Of a DNA stretch of 64,000 bases, positions 1 through 8,246 are shown one piece after another. The stretch covers positions 124,001 to 188,000 of the forward strand of contig CAXFAI010000044.1 of assembly GCA_964001305.1 (NCBI GenBank), written 5' to 3'. The translations under genes and the position numbers were made by a program. The notes beneath the pieces are model-generated. The model was given only the letters and a program-made list of their open reading frames with translations. It searched no databases and had not been told where the DNA came from. This stretch comes from CAJXMH01 sp964001305 (GTDB taxonomy: Bacteria; Bacteroidota; Bacteroidia; Flavobacteriales_E; Vicingaceae). Each line of letters starts with the position of its first letter. The first letter of the stretch is position 1.

Positions 1-346
1 GTTTAAAATGACTTTCAAAAAAATCAGGAATGGTAATGGAGTTATAGGAATCACTAAGCTGCTTAAACTTTTTGGCCATCAAAAACCAAGAAACTCCAAC
101 TCCTAACAGTTCACCAATAACTACCCAGTAGGCTGAAAATCCTGCCATGGCTCCCATGCCCGTCAAACCTAAAAGCAACCAACCGGATTCTCCTGTTGCT
201 CTAGCTGAAAAAGCAACGGCCCAATAGCCAAGTTTTTTACCGCCAACATAAAAATCACTCAGTCCTTTTATTCGCTTTGAAGCCACAATTCCAATAATGA
301 AAAGAATAGCAAAGTAAACTCCAAGAACAATGAGTTTGGTTAGCAT
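1..346 (-). CDS. Sodium:solute symporter, PutP-like (N-terminal part only)
   Basis: The minus strand reads from an ATG at 344-346 for 115 codons and runs off the window edge, so only the N-terminus is visible. The protein opens with a hydrophobic helix, then a SDFYVGGKKLGYW segment, an ATGESGWLLLGLTGMG helix and, near the edge, YNSITIPDFFESHF. These align with the start of sodium/proline symporters (PutP: SGWLLMGLPGA, LTLPDYF), so an inner-membrane Na+-coupled importer of the SSS family is likely. The substrate cannot be told. Its start lies 9 nt past the stop of the decarboxylase gene upstream, so the two are probably co-transcribed. Confidence 0.8.
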   Translation of the reverse strand, partial: MLTKLIVLGVYFAILFIIGIVASKRIKGLSDFYVGGKKLGYWAVAFSARATGESGWLLLGLTGMGAMAGFSAYWVVIGELLGVGVSWFLMAKKFKQLSDSYNSITIPDFFESHFK

Positions 347-355
347 AAAATAGGT

Positions 356-1750
356 TTACCGAAGAATGGTTTGTGGTTTAAGTAATTCTCCTTCATTTTC
401 TTCCACAAAAGCTTCCAGTGTCTTAAAGAATGCAATAATATCTTCTTTACTATTGTCTGCATTTATGGTTACAAATCGAATAAAGGTATCTTCCATAAAA
501 GTTCCATAACCAACCATTAAAGTGGCCTTTTCATACAAGGCGGTGCAAATGGTTTCAGCAGCAATGTTTTTATAGTTAAAACAAACTGAAATGGAATTCT
601 CATAGCTGTAAAGCGTATAATCTTTGTTAGATTTAATATAGTCTCTAGCAACATCAGCCAAGTAAAATTGATGATCAACAAGCTTTTCAAGTCCACGGGT
701 ACCCATAGCCTTCCAAAGCGTCCAAAATTTTAGTGCGTCATTTCTTCTGCCGCATTGCAAAGAAGTTTTTCCTAAATTAAAATCATCTCCATCGGTTTGA
801 TATAAATAACCTGCATCTGTAGATAGAGAATTGTATAAATACTTTTTGTCTTGTGTAACAATTACAGAGCAGGTTAATGGAGTCCCAAGCATTTTGTGTG
901 CATTTACACTAAAAGATTGTGCACGATCTGCTCCTTTTACTAAATGCTTGTATTGCTCACTAAAAATAACCGCACCGCAATATGCACCATCAACGTGTAA
1001 CCAAAGCTTATGCTTTTCTGAAATGTTAGCCATTTCATTAATCGGATCAAAAGCTCCCATTACTGTTGTTCCAGCCGTTGCATTAATAAAAAAAGGAGAG
1101 AGTCCTGCTTCTTTGTCTTTAAGGATTTGTTTTTCCAATTCATCAACCAGCATTTCACCTTTTGAGTTCGTTGGAATAAATCGAACTTGATTTCTTCCAA
1201 TTCCCATGAGGGCAGCATTTTTGGCAATAGAATAATGGCAAGCAGCTGAGGTATAGGCAATCATTTTGCGGTTTACACCATCTTGAACTATACTTTCGTC
1301 AAAAGCGTCTCTGGCCATTAACATCGCCATGTAGTTACTCATAGAACCTCCAGTAGCAATGGTGCCATCAGCCTTTTCAGAATAACCAACCAAAGCGCAT
1401 ATTTGGCGTAGAATTTCCTTTTCTACACCTACCATAGGACCGGCAACTTTATAGGTATACATGCTGTTATTCAAAACAACTGCAAGTAAATCCCCTAGCA
1501 TAGCTTTTCCTTTTCTACCCCCAAACAGTTGATTAAAAAATTGATTAGTGGCCGTTCTAGGAGTTTTCATAACCAAGTCTTGTAAACTTTGGTAAAGCGC
1601 TTCATCGCTTAATCCTTCTCTTTCTAACGCTAAATCTACTTGACTGTAAAGTGTTTGTGCAGGAATCGGTGGAACTACAGCTTCTTTTTTTTCGGCTTCT
1701 AAAAGAGCATTTACGATAGAGCGAAATTGATTGAGATCTTTTTGTATCAT
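356..1750 (-). CDS. PLP-dependent decarboxylase, glutamate/cysteine sulfinate decarboxylase group
   Basis: A 464-residue group II amino-acid decarboxylase. Visible family landmarks are TGGSMSN (134-139, phosphate-binding loop), CHYS with His172 that stacks on PLP, NATAGTTVMGAFDPI (223-237), HVDGA with Asp254 that pairs with the pyridine nitrogen, and SVNAHKMLG with the PLP-binding Lys286. The segment around 280-296 (NAHKML..PLTCS) matches the animal GAD/CSAD branch better than aromatic decarboxylases. Ser136 and the NNSMYTY stretch at 94-100 look closer to cysteine sulfinate decarboxylase (GGSIS, NTSQYTY) than to glutamate decarboxylase (GGAIS). The divergent neighbour is cysteine dioxygenase, which makes cysteine sulfinate, so hypotaurine formation is the favoured role. 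Glutamate or aspartate decarboxylation remains possible. Cytoplasmic. Confidence 0.85.
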   Translation of the reverse strand: MIQKDLNQFRSIVNALLEAEKKEAVVPPIPAQTLYSQVDLALEREGLSDEALYQSLQDLVMKTPRTATNQFFNQLFGGRKGKAMLGDLLAVVLNNSMYTYKVAGPMVGVEKEILRQICALVGYSEKADGTIATGGSMSNYMAMLMARDAFDESIVQDGVNRKMIAYTSAACHYSIAKNAALMGIGRNQVRFIPTNSKGEMLVDELEKQILKDKEAGLSPFFINATAGTTVMGAFDPINEMANISEKHKLWLHVDGAYCGAVIFSEQYKHLVKGADRAQSFSVNAHKMLGTPLTCSVIVTQDKKYLYNSLSTDAGYLYQTDGDDFNLGKTSLQCGRRNDALKFWTLWKAMGTRGLEKLVDHQFYLADVARDYIKSNKDYTLYSYENSISVCFNYKNIAAETICTALYEKATLMVGYGTFMEDTFIRFVTINADNSKEDIIAFFKTLEAFVEENEGELLKPQTILR

Positions 1751-1769
1751 CTAGTTATAAATAAGGCTC

Positions 1770-1812
1770 AAAACATATTTTTCGAGCCTTTGTTTCAATA
1801 TCGTTAAATTTG
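1770..1812. promoter_or_regulatory. Divergent promoter region between decarboxylase and cysteine dioxygenase genes
   Basis: On the plus strand TAAATTTG at 1805-1812 fits the Bacteroidota -7 consensus TAnnTTTG exactly and would start the cysteine dioxygenase transcript about 85 nt before its ATG. On the minus strand, within roughly 1770-1800, a TATGTTTT element preceded by TTG at about 19 nt fits a promoter for the decarboxylase. The two predicted promoters nearly touch, which suits coordinated control. Prediction from motif only. Confidence 0.5.
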
Positions 1813-1903
1813 TATTTTACTGCAAAATAAGTAAAAAACTAGTCCAAAATGACGAAAATAGGCTCAAATAGTCGAGTTTTTAGCCAAATAATAAAAAATC
1901 CAA

Positions 1904-2446
1904 ATGACAGATAAATCAACAATTTCTAGCCTCGACCAATTGGTGGAAGAACTCAAACAAATTAAGAACGAACAGGAGTACAAAAAAGTGGTGAAAAGAC
2001 TTGATATTCCTTTAGAAGATTACATTCCTTACAGTCATTTTAGCCAAGAGAAGTATACCAGAAATTGCATTGCAAGAACAGAAGATTTTGAGTTGATTTT
2101 GCTGTGTTGGGAAGAAGGCCAAGAAACCCCAGTACATTGCCATAATAATCAAGAGTGTTGGGTATATGTAGTAAAAGGGGAGTTTGACGAACAGCGATAT
2201 GTAGAAGCTGAAGGAAATGATGAAACAATTGAAGTAGAGAGAGAGTTACAATTGGAAAAAGATGGAGTTTCTTACATGAACGACGATATGGGCTTTCACA
2301 GTTTGGCCAATACAGCAAATGGTAGAGCAATGAGTTTACACTTATACATGAACCCCATTGATGAATGTCAGGTTTTTAATGAAGACTCTGAAGAATTTGA
2401 AAAGAAGAAAATGAAGTATTACTCCTTTAAAGGAGAGTTGGTATAA
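1904..2446 (+). CDS. Cysteine dioxygenase type I
   Basis: A 180-residue cupin that oxidises cysteine to cysteine sulfinate with a mononuclear Fe(II). The iron ligands are His78 and His80 (HCH) and His132 (GFHS). Tyr148 in SLHLY and Arg53 in YTRN match the catalytic Tyr157 and substrate-binding Arg60 of the mammalian enzyme. Cys85 sits seven residues after His78, the spacing of mammalian Cys93, which forms the Cys-Tyr thioether cofactor; many bacterial homologues have Gly there. The C-terminal PIDECQVF also follows the eukaryotic pattern. Divergent from a cysteine-sulfinate-type decarboxylase, which would use its product. No signal peptide; cytoplasmic. Confidence 0.9.
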   Translation: MTDKSTISSLDQLVEELKQIKNEQEYKKVVKRLDIPLEDYIPYSHFSQEKYTRNCIARTEDFELILLCWEEGQETPVHCHNNQECWVYVVKGEFDEQRYVEAEGNDETIEVERELQLEKDGVSYMNDDMGFHSLANTANGRAMSLHLYMNPIDECQVFNEDSEEFEKKKMKYYSFKGELV

Positions 2447-2480
2447 AGAAAAAGAGCCGCTTTAGCGGCTCTTTTTCTTT
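2444..2480. terminator. Bidirectional rho-independent terminator
   Basis: An inverted repeat around AGAGCCGC-ttta-GCGGCTCT, flanked by A-rich and T-rich runs on both sides, lies exactly between the convergent cysteine dioxygenase and arylsulfotransferase-like genes. It can serve both strands. Confidence 0.85.
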
Positions 2481-4109
2481 TTAATCTTGGTATAGTTTCA
2501 TCCTTTCTGTTCTGTATGTAATGTCTATTTGACCAAATACAGGTGTTGGAGAGCCACCTCTTACGCTTTTAAAGTTTAGTTGTCCTTCAAATACAACATT
2601 TCCACCAGGTCTGGTAACCTCAATAATTTTTGAATTTTGCTGTACCGGATCAAACATTATGCCTGGTGAAAAGAGAATGTTTCCTGTATTAGGTAAGTAA
2701 TCTACATCACTTATAATTGGAGAAAAGCAATCTGCGCCTCTACTTTCACCATAAGCCCAAACTTGCTTAACAGTCATATTTGTTTCATCTATTTCATACT
2801 CAACAGCTCTTGAAAAAGGGCTGGATGTATTTGAAAAATATCGATTAAATCCATTGTCAAAAACTAAAATGTTTCCATTAGGAAGTACCAAAGGTGCATG
2901 TTGCCCCCATTGCCATTCAAATGATAGAGAACTTTGAGTGCCATCTTGTATGGCTTGTGAAAGTGGACTCCCTTGTTGGTCTAATGCAGTTAGTAATAAG
3001 GAATCAATTGCGTAACCATTTCCATTTATTCCTGCATTTCCCCACCCTAAATGAGGAGCCATTACCCAAAGCAGTTCATTATTTTGATTCACTTTAATTA
3101 AACCTTGGTTTCTACCAGAAACAATATAATTTCCATCAGCAGGGTCTTGAACAACAGCGTTTTGATGAAACCAGTCTGCTACATTTCCAGTAATTGTTCC
3201 CGCAAGATTTGCTCTATATATATCTAAAATGTTTTTGAAATCCCATTCTCTTACAAGAGCTCCTGTTGTGCCATTGATTTCAATCATGCAATCTTCAACA
3301 GTAGAGTACGTAGATCCTTGATAGTCAATTGTAGATCCATCTTTGCTGACTGCAACTACATAGTTTCCATTTGGGATTTTGATTACATCATGATGAGCAT
3401 GAGAAAACCCTGAAGGTAGTGGGACAGATTTTAATAAATTTCCCATCATGTCATATTCAACTACCTTGTCGTCAGCTTCAAATAATAAATTACCTTCATC
3501 CGTTAGTTCTAATGGAGATCTAAAACCTTGGTATAATCCTTTTGATTCGAAATCAAAGTACCATCGAATATCTCCATTGTAATCATAGGCCATTGGATAG
3601 AACCAAAAGTTAGCTCCATCGGTGAGTAGAATGTTATTAAAGTTCAATCCTGGCTCCATTAAGGCCTTGTTGGCTTTTGTAATAACAACCTCGGGAAGAT
3701 ACTCAGAAACAGAGTCAGTTTGAATTTCTATGATTTGTTGACCAGCTTGGTTGGCTGTATTTATGGTTACTAAAACTTTATTTAGAGTGTCTGGGTAAAG
3801 TCCAAGTACTGGAATAGTATGGCTTTTAGCCATTGTATAAAAGCTTTTGGATATTGGGTTTTTACCCAAAACAGTAATTGAGATTGATGAACTTACCTGA
3901 GTGTTAATTTTTAACTCAGCTGTTAAAGGAGCTATTCCACTTGGGTTATAATTAACAGTTATTGGTTGACTTAGAAGAGAGTCTGCCTCTACTCTTTGAA
4001 CAACTGTATTCTCAATTCTCTCTGTAACTTCTGTAATTTCTTCTTTTTTACACCCAATAATACTTAGTGTTATAATTAGAATGAAAATAAATACTATTCG
4101 ATTATTCAT
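2481..4109 (-). CDS. Arylsulfotransferase-like (ASST family) lipoprotein
   Basis: A 542-residue protein with a lipoprotein signal ending in IIGC (Cys20), so it is probably anchored in the envelope. Residues about 50-145 look like a beta-sandwich domain; the rest has the repeating NGNYVVAVSKDG / DGNYIVSGRNQG / PNGNILVFDNG pattern of the ASST six-bladed propeller. Candidate catalytic residues in the expected order are His239/240 (HHD), His315 (FHQN), Arg333 (SGR) and His404 (GQHA); the 18-residue His-Arg spacing equals that recalled for E. coli AssT. The family moves sulfate between phenolic esters without PAPS, but donor and acceptor here are unknown. It is 39 nt downstream of the YpdA-like gene and probably shares its transcript. 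Confidence 0.8.
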   Translation of the reverse strand: MNNRIVFIFILIITLSIIGCKKEEITEVTERIENTVVQRVEADSLLSQPITVNYNPSGIAPLTAELKINTQVSSSISITVLGKNPISKSFYTMAKSHTIPVLGLYPDTLNKVLVTINTANQAGQQIIEIQTDSVSEYLPEVVITKANKALMEPGLNFNNILLTDGANFWFYPMAYDYNGDIRWYFDFESKGLYQGFRSPLELTDEGNLLFEADDKVVEYDMMGNLLKSVPLPSGFSHAHHDVIKIPNGNYVVAVSKDGSTIDYQGSTYSTVEDCMIEINGTTGALVREWDFKNILDIYRANLAGTITGNVADWFHQNAVVQDPADGNYIVSGRNQGLIKVNQNNELLWVMAPHLGWGNAGINGNGYAIDSLLLTALDQQGSPLSQAIQDGTQSSLSFEWQWGQHAPLVLPNGNILVFDNGFNRYFSNTSSPFSRAVEYEIDETNMTVKQVWAYGESRGADCFSPIISDVDYLPNTGNILFSPGIMFDPVQQNSKIIEVTRPGGNVVFEGQLNFKSVRGGSPTPVFGQIDITYRTERMKLYQD

Positions 4110-4148
4110 GTGTATTGATTATTTACGTTTTTGCAAACTAACGAAATG

Positions 4149-5117
4149 TTAAATAAACTCACTTATTAAGTCGTTTACAATTTTATTCGCATGTATTCTC
4201 GAGTTCTCTATAAACCATTTATGAGTTTCCATACCACCACAAATAACTCCTGCCAAGTATAAGCCTTGAACATTTGTTTCCATGGTTTCTTTGTTATACT
4301 GCGGAATTTGTGATTCGTCATCAGCGATATGGATTCCTACTTTTTGTAAGAACTTTAGATTAGGTTGATAACCGGTAAGTGCTAAAACAAAGTCATTGGC
4401 CAAGGTTTTTTCTCCTTCAGTCGTTTTAAATCGCACTTCTTTATCTTTAATTTCAGTTAACTCAGCATTGAAATAAGCATTAATGCTACCTTCTTCAATT
4501 CGATTGATAATGTCTGGCCTAACCCAATATTTTACGCGTTCTCCAATTTGACTACCACGAATAATCATGCTTACTTCTCCTCCTTTTCTATAGATTTCTA
4601 AAGCCGCATCAACCGCTGAATTACTAGCGCCAACAACCACCGTTTTCATACCAGCATAATAGTGAGGGTCGTTGTAGTAATGGGAGACTTTTGGAAGTTC
4701 TTCTCCAGCTATGTTTAGTTTATTTGGAATGTCATAAAAGCCAGTAGCAAGAATGACATTTTTTGCCAAATAGCTACTTTTTGAACTCTCAATATGAAAG
4801 TGATTTTCATTTTTTTCAACTTGATTTACTTTTTCGAATAAATGAATGTTGAGTTGGTTGGAAGTAGCAATTCTGCGATAGTATTCAAGTGCCTCTTGCT
4901 TGGTTGGTTTTGCGTTGTTACTTATAAATGGAATTTGATCAATCTCCAATTTCTCTGATGTAGAGAAGAAAGTCATGTTTGCAGGATAGTTGTAAAGCGA
5001 ATTCACCAAAGGACCTTTTTCTAAGATTAAATAGTTCAACTTTTTTTTCTTAGCCTCAAGACCGCAGGCTAACCCTATTGGACCACCACCGATTATAATT
5101 ACATCAAATATTTTCAT
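4149..5117 (-). CDS. YpdA-like FAD/NAD(P)-dependent disulfide oxidoreductase
   Basis: A two-Rossmann flavoprotein. The FAD motif is DVIIIGGGPIG near the N-terminus and the NAD(P) motif is VVVGASNSAVDAALE near the middle. The NYPANMTFFSTSEKLEI segment is characteristic of YpdA, the putative bacillithiol disulfide reductase, and separates it from thioredoxin reductase, whose CxxC pair is absent. An ATG at 5126 would add three residues; the ATG at 5117 (MKIFDVIIIGGG) fits family starts better. The Cys usually found in GGGPCG of Firmicutes YpdA is Ile here, so the thiol chemistry may differ. Likely co-transcribed with the downstream ASST lipoprotein gene. Confidence 0.8.
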   Translation of the reverse strand: MKIFDVIIIGGGPIGLACGLEAKKKKLNYLILEKGPLVNSLYNYPANMTFFSTSEKLEIDQIPFISNNAKPTKQEALEYYRRIATSNQLNIHLFEKVNQVEKNENHFHIESSKSSYLAKNVILATGFYDIPNKLNIAGEELPKVSHYYNDPHYYAGMKTVVVGASNSAVDAALEIYRKGGEVSMIIRGSQIGERVKYWVRPDIINRIEEGSINAYFNAELTEIKDKEVRFKTTEGEKTLANDFVLALTGYQPNLKFLQKVGIHIADDESQIPQYNKETMETNVQGLYLAGVICGGMETHKWFIENSRIHANKIVNDLISEFI

Positions 5118-5229
5118 GATATACAAACGTAACGACTTTGCCCTTCTTTAATCAAATAAACTGTATCCAGTTAAGTTTTTTAATTGTGTTTGATATTTTC
5201 TTATTTTCATAGGCCTAAATCAAAGGAAA

Positions 5230-6972
5230 ATGCAAGAAACAAATAGTCGTTTACAAAAAGCACTAGAATTACACCAAAATGGAAAGTTTGCTGCGGCAGA
5301 AATAGCATACAAAGATATATTAGCAGATGAAAACGCAGATATAAATCTCTATGCTAATTTAATTGATTCACTCATTAAACAAAACCGAGGAGAAGAGGCT
5401 TTAAATGAAATTGAATCAGCCATTGAGCGTTTTCCAAATCAGTTTACTTTACAGCTTCTTTTGGGGCAGACTTATCTACTTTTAAACAAAATACCCCAAG
5501 CAAAGCAATTGTTTCTTACTATTAAAGTGGATCATGCAAACCTAGCGGAACCACATTATTATTTAGGAAATATATACATGCATGAGGGTCAAGAAGAAGC
5601 TGCTGCTGTTGCCTTTGAACAAGCAATAGAAATTAAACCCGAACTATCTGAAGCACATTATAATTTAGGGGTAATTTATTACCAAAAAGGAGAAAAAGTG
5701 AGGGCAAGAGCCAAGTGGAAAGCCGCTTTAAAACATCGTCCAAATTTGGTTCAAGCACTCATCAATTTAGGCAATCTAGAAATAGAAGAGGACCATTTCC
5801 AAGAAGCAGTAACTTATTTGAATGACGCTCTTCAGTTTCAGCCAAAGGATTATAATGTTCATAAACTAATAGGCATGGCCAAGCATAGGCTCGGTCAATT
5901 TGAAGAGGCCTTAGAGCACTACAAAGTGATAGTTCAGGACTATCCAGAATCAGAAGAGGCACTTATATTGGTAGCCAATGCTTATCGTGATTTAAACCGA
6001 TTTAAAGAGGCTGAGCACTTTTATGAAAAGGTAGAAAAGCTTTATCCTGATAATAAAATTGCAAAAGAAAATTTGCAAAAAATGCGAAGCGGAAGAATTG
6101 AAGGTTGGCACTATGAAATGTTGGGTGATTTAAAGCGAAATCAAGCCTACGATGATGTTATTAAACGAAAAGTAGGTAAAGAAGATATTGTTTTGGACAT
6201 TGGTACAGGAAGTGGATTATTATCATTAATGTGCGCTAGAGCAGGTGCAAAAAAAGTATACACCTGCGAGAATATATCAGACATTGCAGACGCTGCTATT
6301 GACGTAGTCAGAGAAAATGAATATGAAGATAGAATAGAAGTATTTAATTCAAAATCACATAGTTTAGAAGTTGGGAAGCACCTTGATGAAAAAGCAGATG
6401 TTTTAGTTTCTGAGATTCTAGATTCTGGTTTGTTAGGGGAAGGCGTTATTCCTACTTTAAGACATGCAAAAGCAAACTTGATAAAGCCTGATGCTACAAT
6501 CATACCTAAATCGGCAGAAGTAAAAGCCGTTTTGATTGAATCGGACCACATTCATTCTATTTTACCTTTGAAGGAAATTTCGGGTTTTAAGCTTAAAAGC
6601 TTTGGTCGGTTTCAACGAAGTGATTTGTACATTAGTAAGCAGCTTGAAATTACTCCTCATACAAGGCTTACCGAAGAGATGGGCATATTTAATCTTGATT
6701 TTTACAATCTTCCTAAAATTTCTGCGCCAGAAAATCCAAATCAAAAAGAACTATCATTTATAATTAAAAAGGATGGACGATTACATGCTATTGCCTTCTG
6801 GTTTGAATTGGATTTAGATGAAAAGCTAAGATTATCGTCGGGTCCTGGTAGAGAAATGATTCATTGGGGTCAAGCCGTATTTGGATTTGAAGAAAGAAAA
6901 GTAAAGAAAGGCGATGAAGTGAAAATACAACTATTACAATTCGAAACTGCTTTTGATTTTAAGTTGATTTGA
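5230..6972 (+). CDS. TPR repeat protein fused to a protein arginine methyltransferase-like domain
   Basis: A 580-residue protein with at least seven TPR units over residues 1-285 and a SAM-dependent methyltransferase domain from about 290 to the end. The second half has the PRMT order of motifs: HYEMLGDLKRNQAYDDVI (pre-motif I helix), VLDIGTGSG (321-329, SAM loop), the double-E hairpin SEILDSGLLGE with Glu395 and Glu404, a PRMT-type beta-barrel extension, and IHWGQ (544-548) in place of the THW loop. This layout resembles eukaryotic PRMT9/PRMT7 with N-terminal TPRs. No signal peptide. Arginine methylation of a partner bound by the TPRs is inferred; substrate unknown. Monocistronic between two minus-strand genes. 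Confidence 0.85.
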   Translation: MQETNSRLQKALELHQNGKFAAAEIAYKDILADENADINLYANLIDSLIKQNRGEEALNEIESAIERFPNQFTLQLLLGQTYLLLNKIPQAKQLFLTIKVDHANLAEPHYYLGNIYMHEGQEEAAAVAFEQAIEIKPELSEAHYNLGVIYYQKGEKVRARAKWKAALKHRPNLVQALINLGNLEIEEDHFQEAVTYLNDALQFQPKDYNVHKLIGMAKHRLGQFEEALEHYKVIVQDYPESEEALILVANAYRDLNRFKEAEHFYEKVEKLYPDNKIAKENLQKMRSGRIEGWHYEMLGDLKRNQAYDDVIKRKVGKEDIVLDIGTGSGLLSLMCARAGAKKVYTCENISDIADAAIDVVRENEYEDRIEVFNSKSHSLEVGKHLDEKADVLVSEILDSGLLGEGVIPTLRHAKANLIKPDATIIPKSAEVKAVLIESDHIHSILPLKEISGFKLKSFGRFQRSDLYISKQLEITPHTRLTEEMGIFNLDFYNLPKISAPENPNQKELSFIIKKDGRLHAIAFWFELDLDEKLRLSSGPGREMIHWGQAVFGFEERKVKKGDEVKIQLLQFETAFDFKLI

Positions 6973-7011
6973 TATTCCAATTTTAGGTGAATTTAAAATT
7001 TACATGCATTA

Positions 7012-8232
7012 TTAATTCAGCGCATACGCCCTTTCAACAGGCCAATTATCTTCAAATCCTTCTTCCCAAATAATTGAACCTAATTCTGCCTCTGTCATTA
7101 GACAAGCTTCTAAGTCTTGACGCATTTTACTTTCATTTAGGTTCTGACCGATAAATACCAATTCGTTCTTTCTGTCTCCGAAAGTTTTATCCCATTGGGC
7201 TTCAATTTCTTTTTGGTTATCAAGAAAAGAAACATATTGTATTCTTCGATCAAAGGGCATGCTGCACCACCAAACACCCGCGCTATCTGTTCTTAAAGAG
7301 CCTCCTGCTTGTCCCCAAATTAATGCTTGTTCAGGTCTAGAAGCCAACCAAAACAAGCCTTTGCTTCTTATTGCTGAACCAGGAAATCGGTGTTGGATAT
7401 AATCCATAAAACGCTCAGGATGAAACGGTTTTTTACTGCGATACACGAATGAGCTTATGCCATACTCCTCCGTTTCGGGTGTGTGTTCTTCTTTGCTTAA
7501 CTCTTCTTGCCAACCGGCACTTTGTTCCGCTTCTTCAAAATTGAATAATGCCGTATTCAAAATTTGTTTTGGTTCTATTTTTCCAAAAGTGGATGTAATT
7601 AATTGAGCTGAAGGATTTAGTTTTTTCAATGTTGCTTTTAAAAATCCTAACTCTTCTTCGTTCACCAAATCCGCTTTGTTAATCACAATTACATTGGCAA
7701 ATTCCACCTGGTCGGTTAATAGGTTTACAATGGTCCGGTCATCTCCTTCCATGTTGGTTAGTTCTCTATCCATGAGTCTTTCGGGACTTCCAAAGTCGTC
7801 GAAAAAATTGAAGGCGTCTACTACCGTAACCATAGTGTCTACATAGCTCCACTTCGAAAGGTCAATGTCATTTTTTTCATCTACAAAACTAAACGTTTGA
7901 GCTACTGGTATCGGTTCGCTAATTCCTGTGCTTTCGATAAGTAGATAATCAAAACGATCTTCTTTGGCGAGGCGTTCTACTTCTACCATTAAATCTTCTC
8001 GTAAGGTACAGCAAATACATCCATTGCTCATTTCTACAAGCTTTTCTTCAGTGCGAGAAAGGGTGTTCTCGCTTTTAACAAGGTTGGCGTCTACATTTAC
8101 CTCACTCATATCATTTACAATAACAGCTACTTTTAGACCTTCTTTGTTGTGTAAAATGTGGTTTAAGAGGCTTGTTTTTCCTGCTCCTAAAAATCCGCTG
8201 AGGACGGTTACCGGTAATTTCTTTTTCATCAT
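7012..8232 (-). CDS. COG0523 (CobW/ZNG1-type) metallochaperone GTPase
   Basis: A 406-residue G3E GTPase. It has Walker A GFLGAGKTS (13-21), the metal-binding CICC motif (Cys72, Cys74, Cys75), a NKAD specificity motif and the long C-terminal CobW domain. These proteins bind Zn(II) in the CxCC motif and load it into client enzymes; several are induced by zinc starvation. It lacks the His-rich stretch of its paralogue at 9311-10345 and is longer in the C-terminal domain, like ZigA-type members. Last gene of a four-gene operon starting at 10345; the gap to the DUF1826 gene is 14 nt. Confidence 0.9.
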   Translation of the reverse strand: MMKKKLPVTVLSGFLGAGKTSLLNHILHNKEGLKVAVIVNDMSEVNVDANLVKSENTLSRTEEKLVEMSNGCICCTLREDLMVEVERLAKEDRFDYLLIESTGISEPIPVAQTFSFVDEKNDIDLSKWSYVDTMVTVVDAFNFFDDFGSPERLMDRELTNMEGDDRTIVNLLTDQVEFANVIVINKADLVNEEELGFLKATLKKLNPSAQLITSTFGKIEPKQILNTALFNFEEAEQSAGWQEELSKEEHTPETEEYGISSFVYRSKKPFHPERFMDYIQHRFPGSAIRSKGLFWLASRPEQALIWGQAGGSLRTDSAGVWWCSMPFDRRIQYVSFLDNQKEIEAQWDKTFGDRKNELVFIGQNLNESKMRQDLEACLMTEAELGSIIWEEGFEDNWPVERAYALN

Positions 8233-8246
8233 TTCTTTATAATGTT

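Noticed and set aside
831..1190. 119-codon plus-strand frame inside the decarboxylase gene
   Set aside because: It is antisense to a well-supported PLP decarboxylase and has no recognisable motif.
6147..6551. 134-codon minus-strand frame inside the TPR-PRMT gene
   Set aside because: Shadow of a conserved methyltransferase domain on the other strand.
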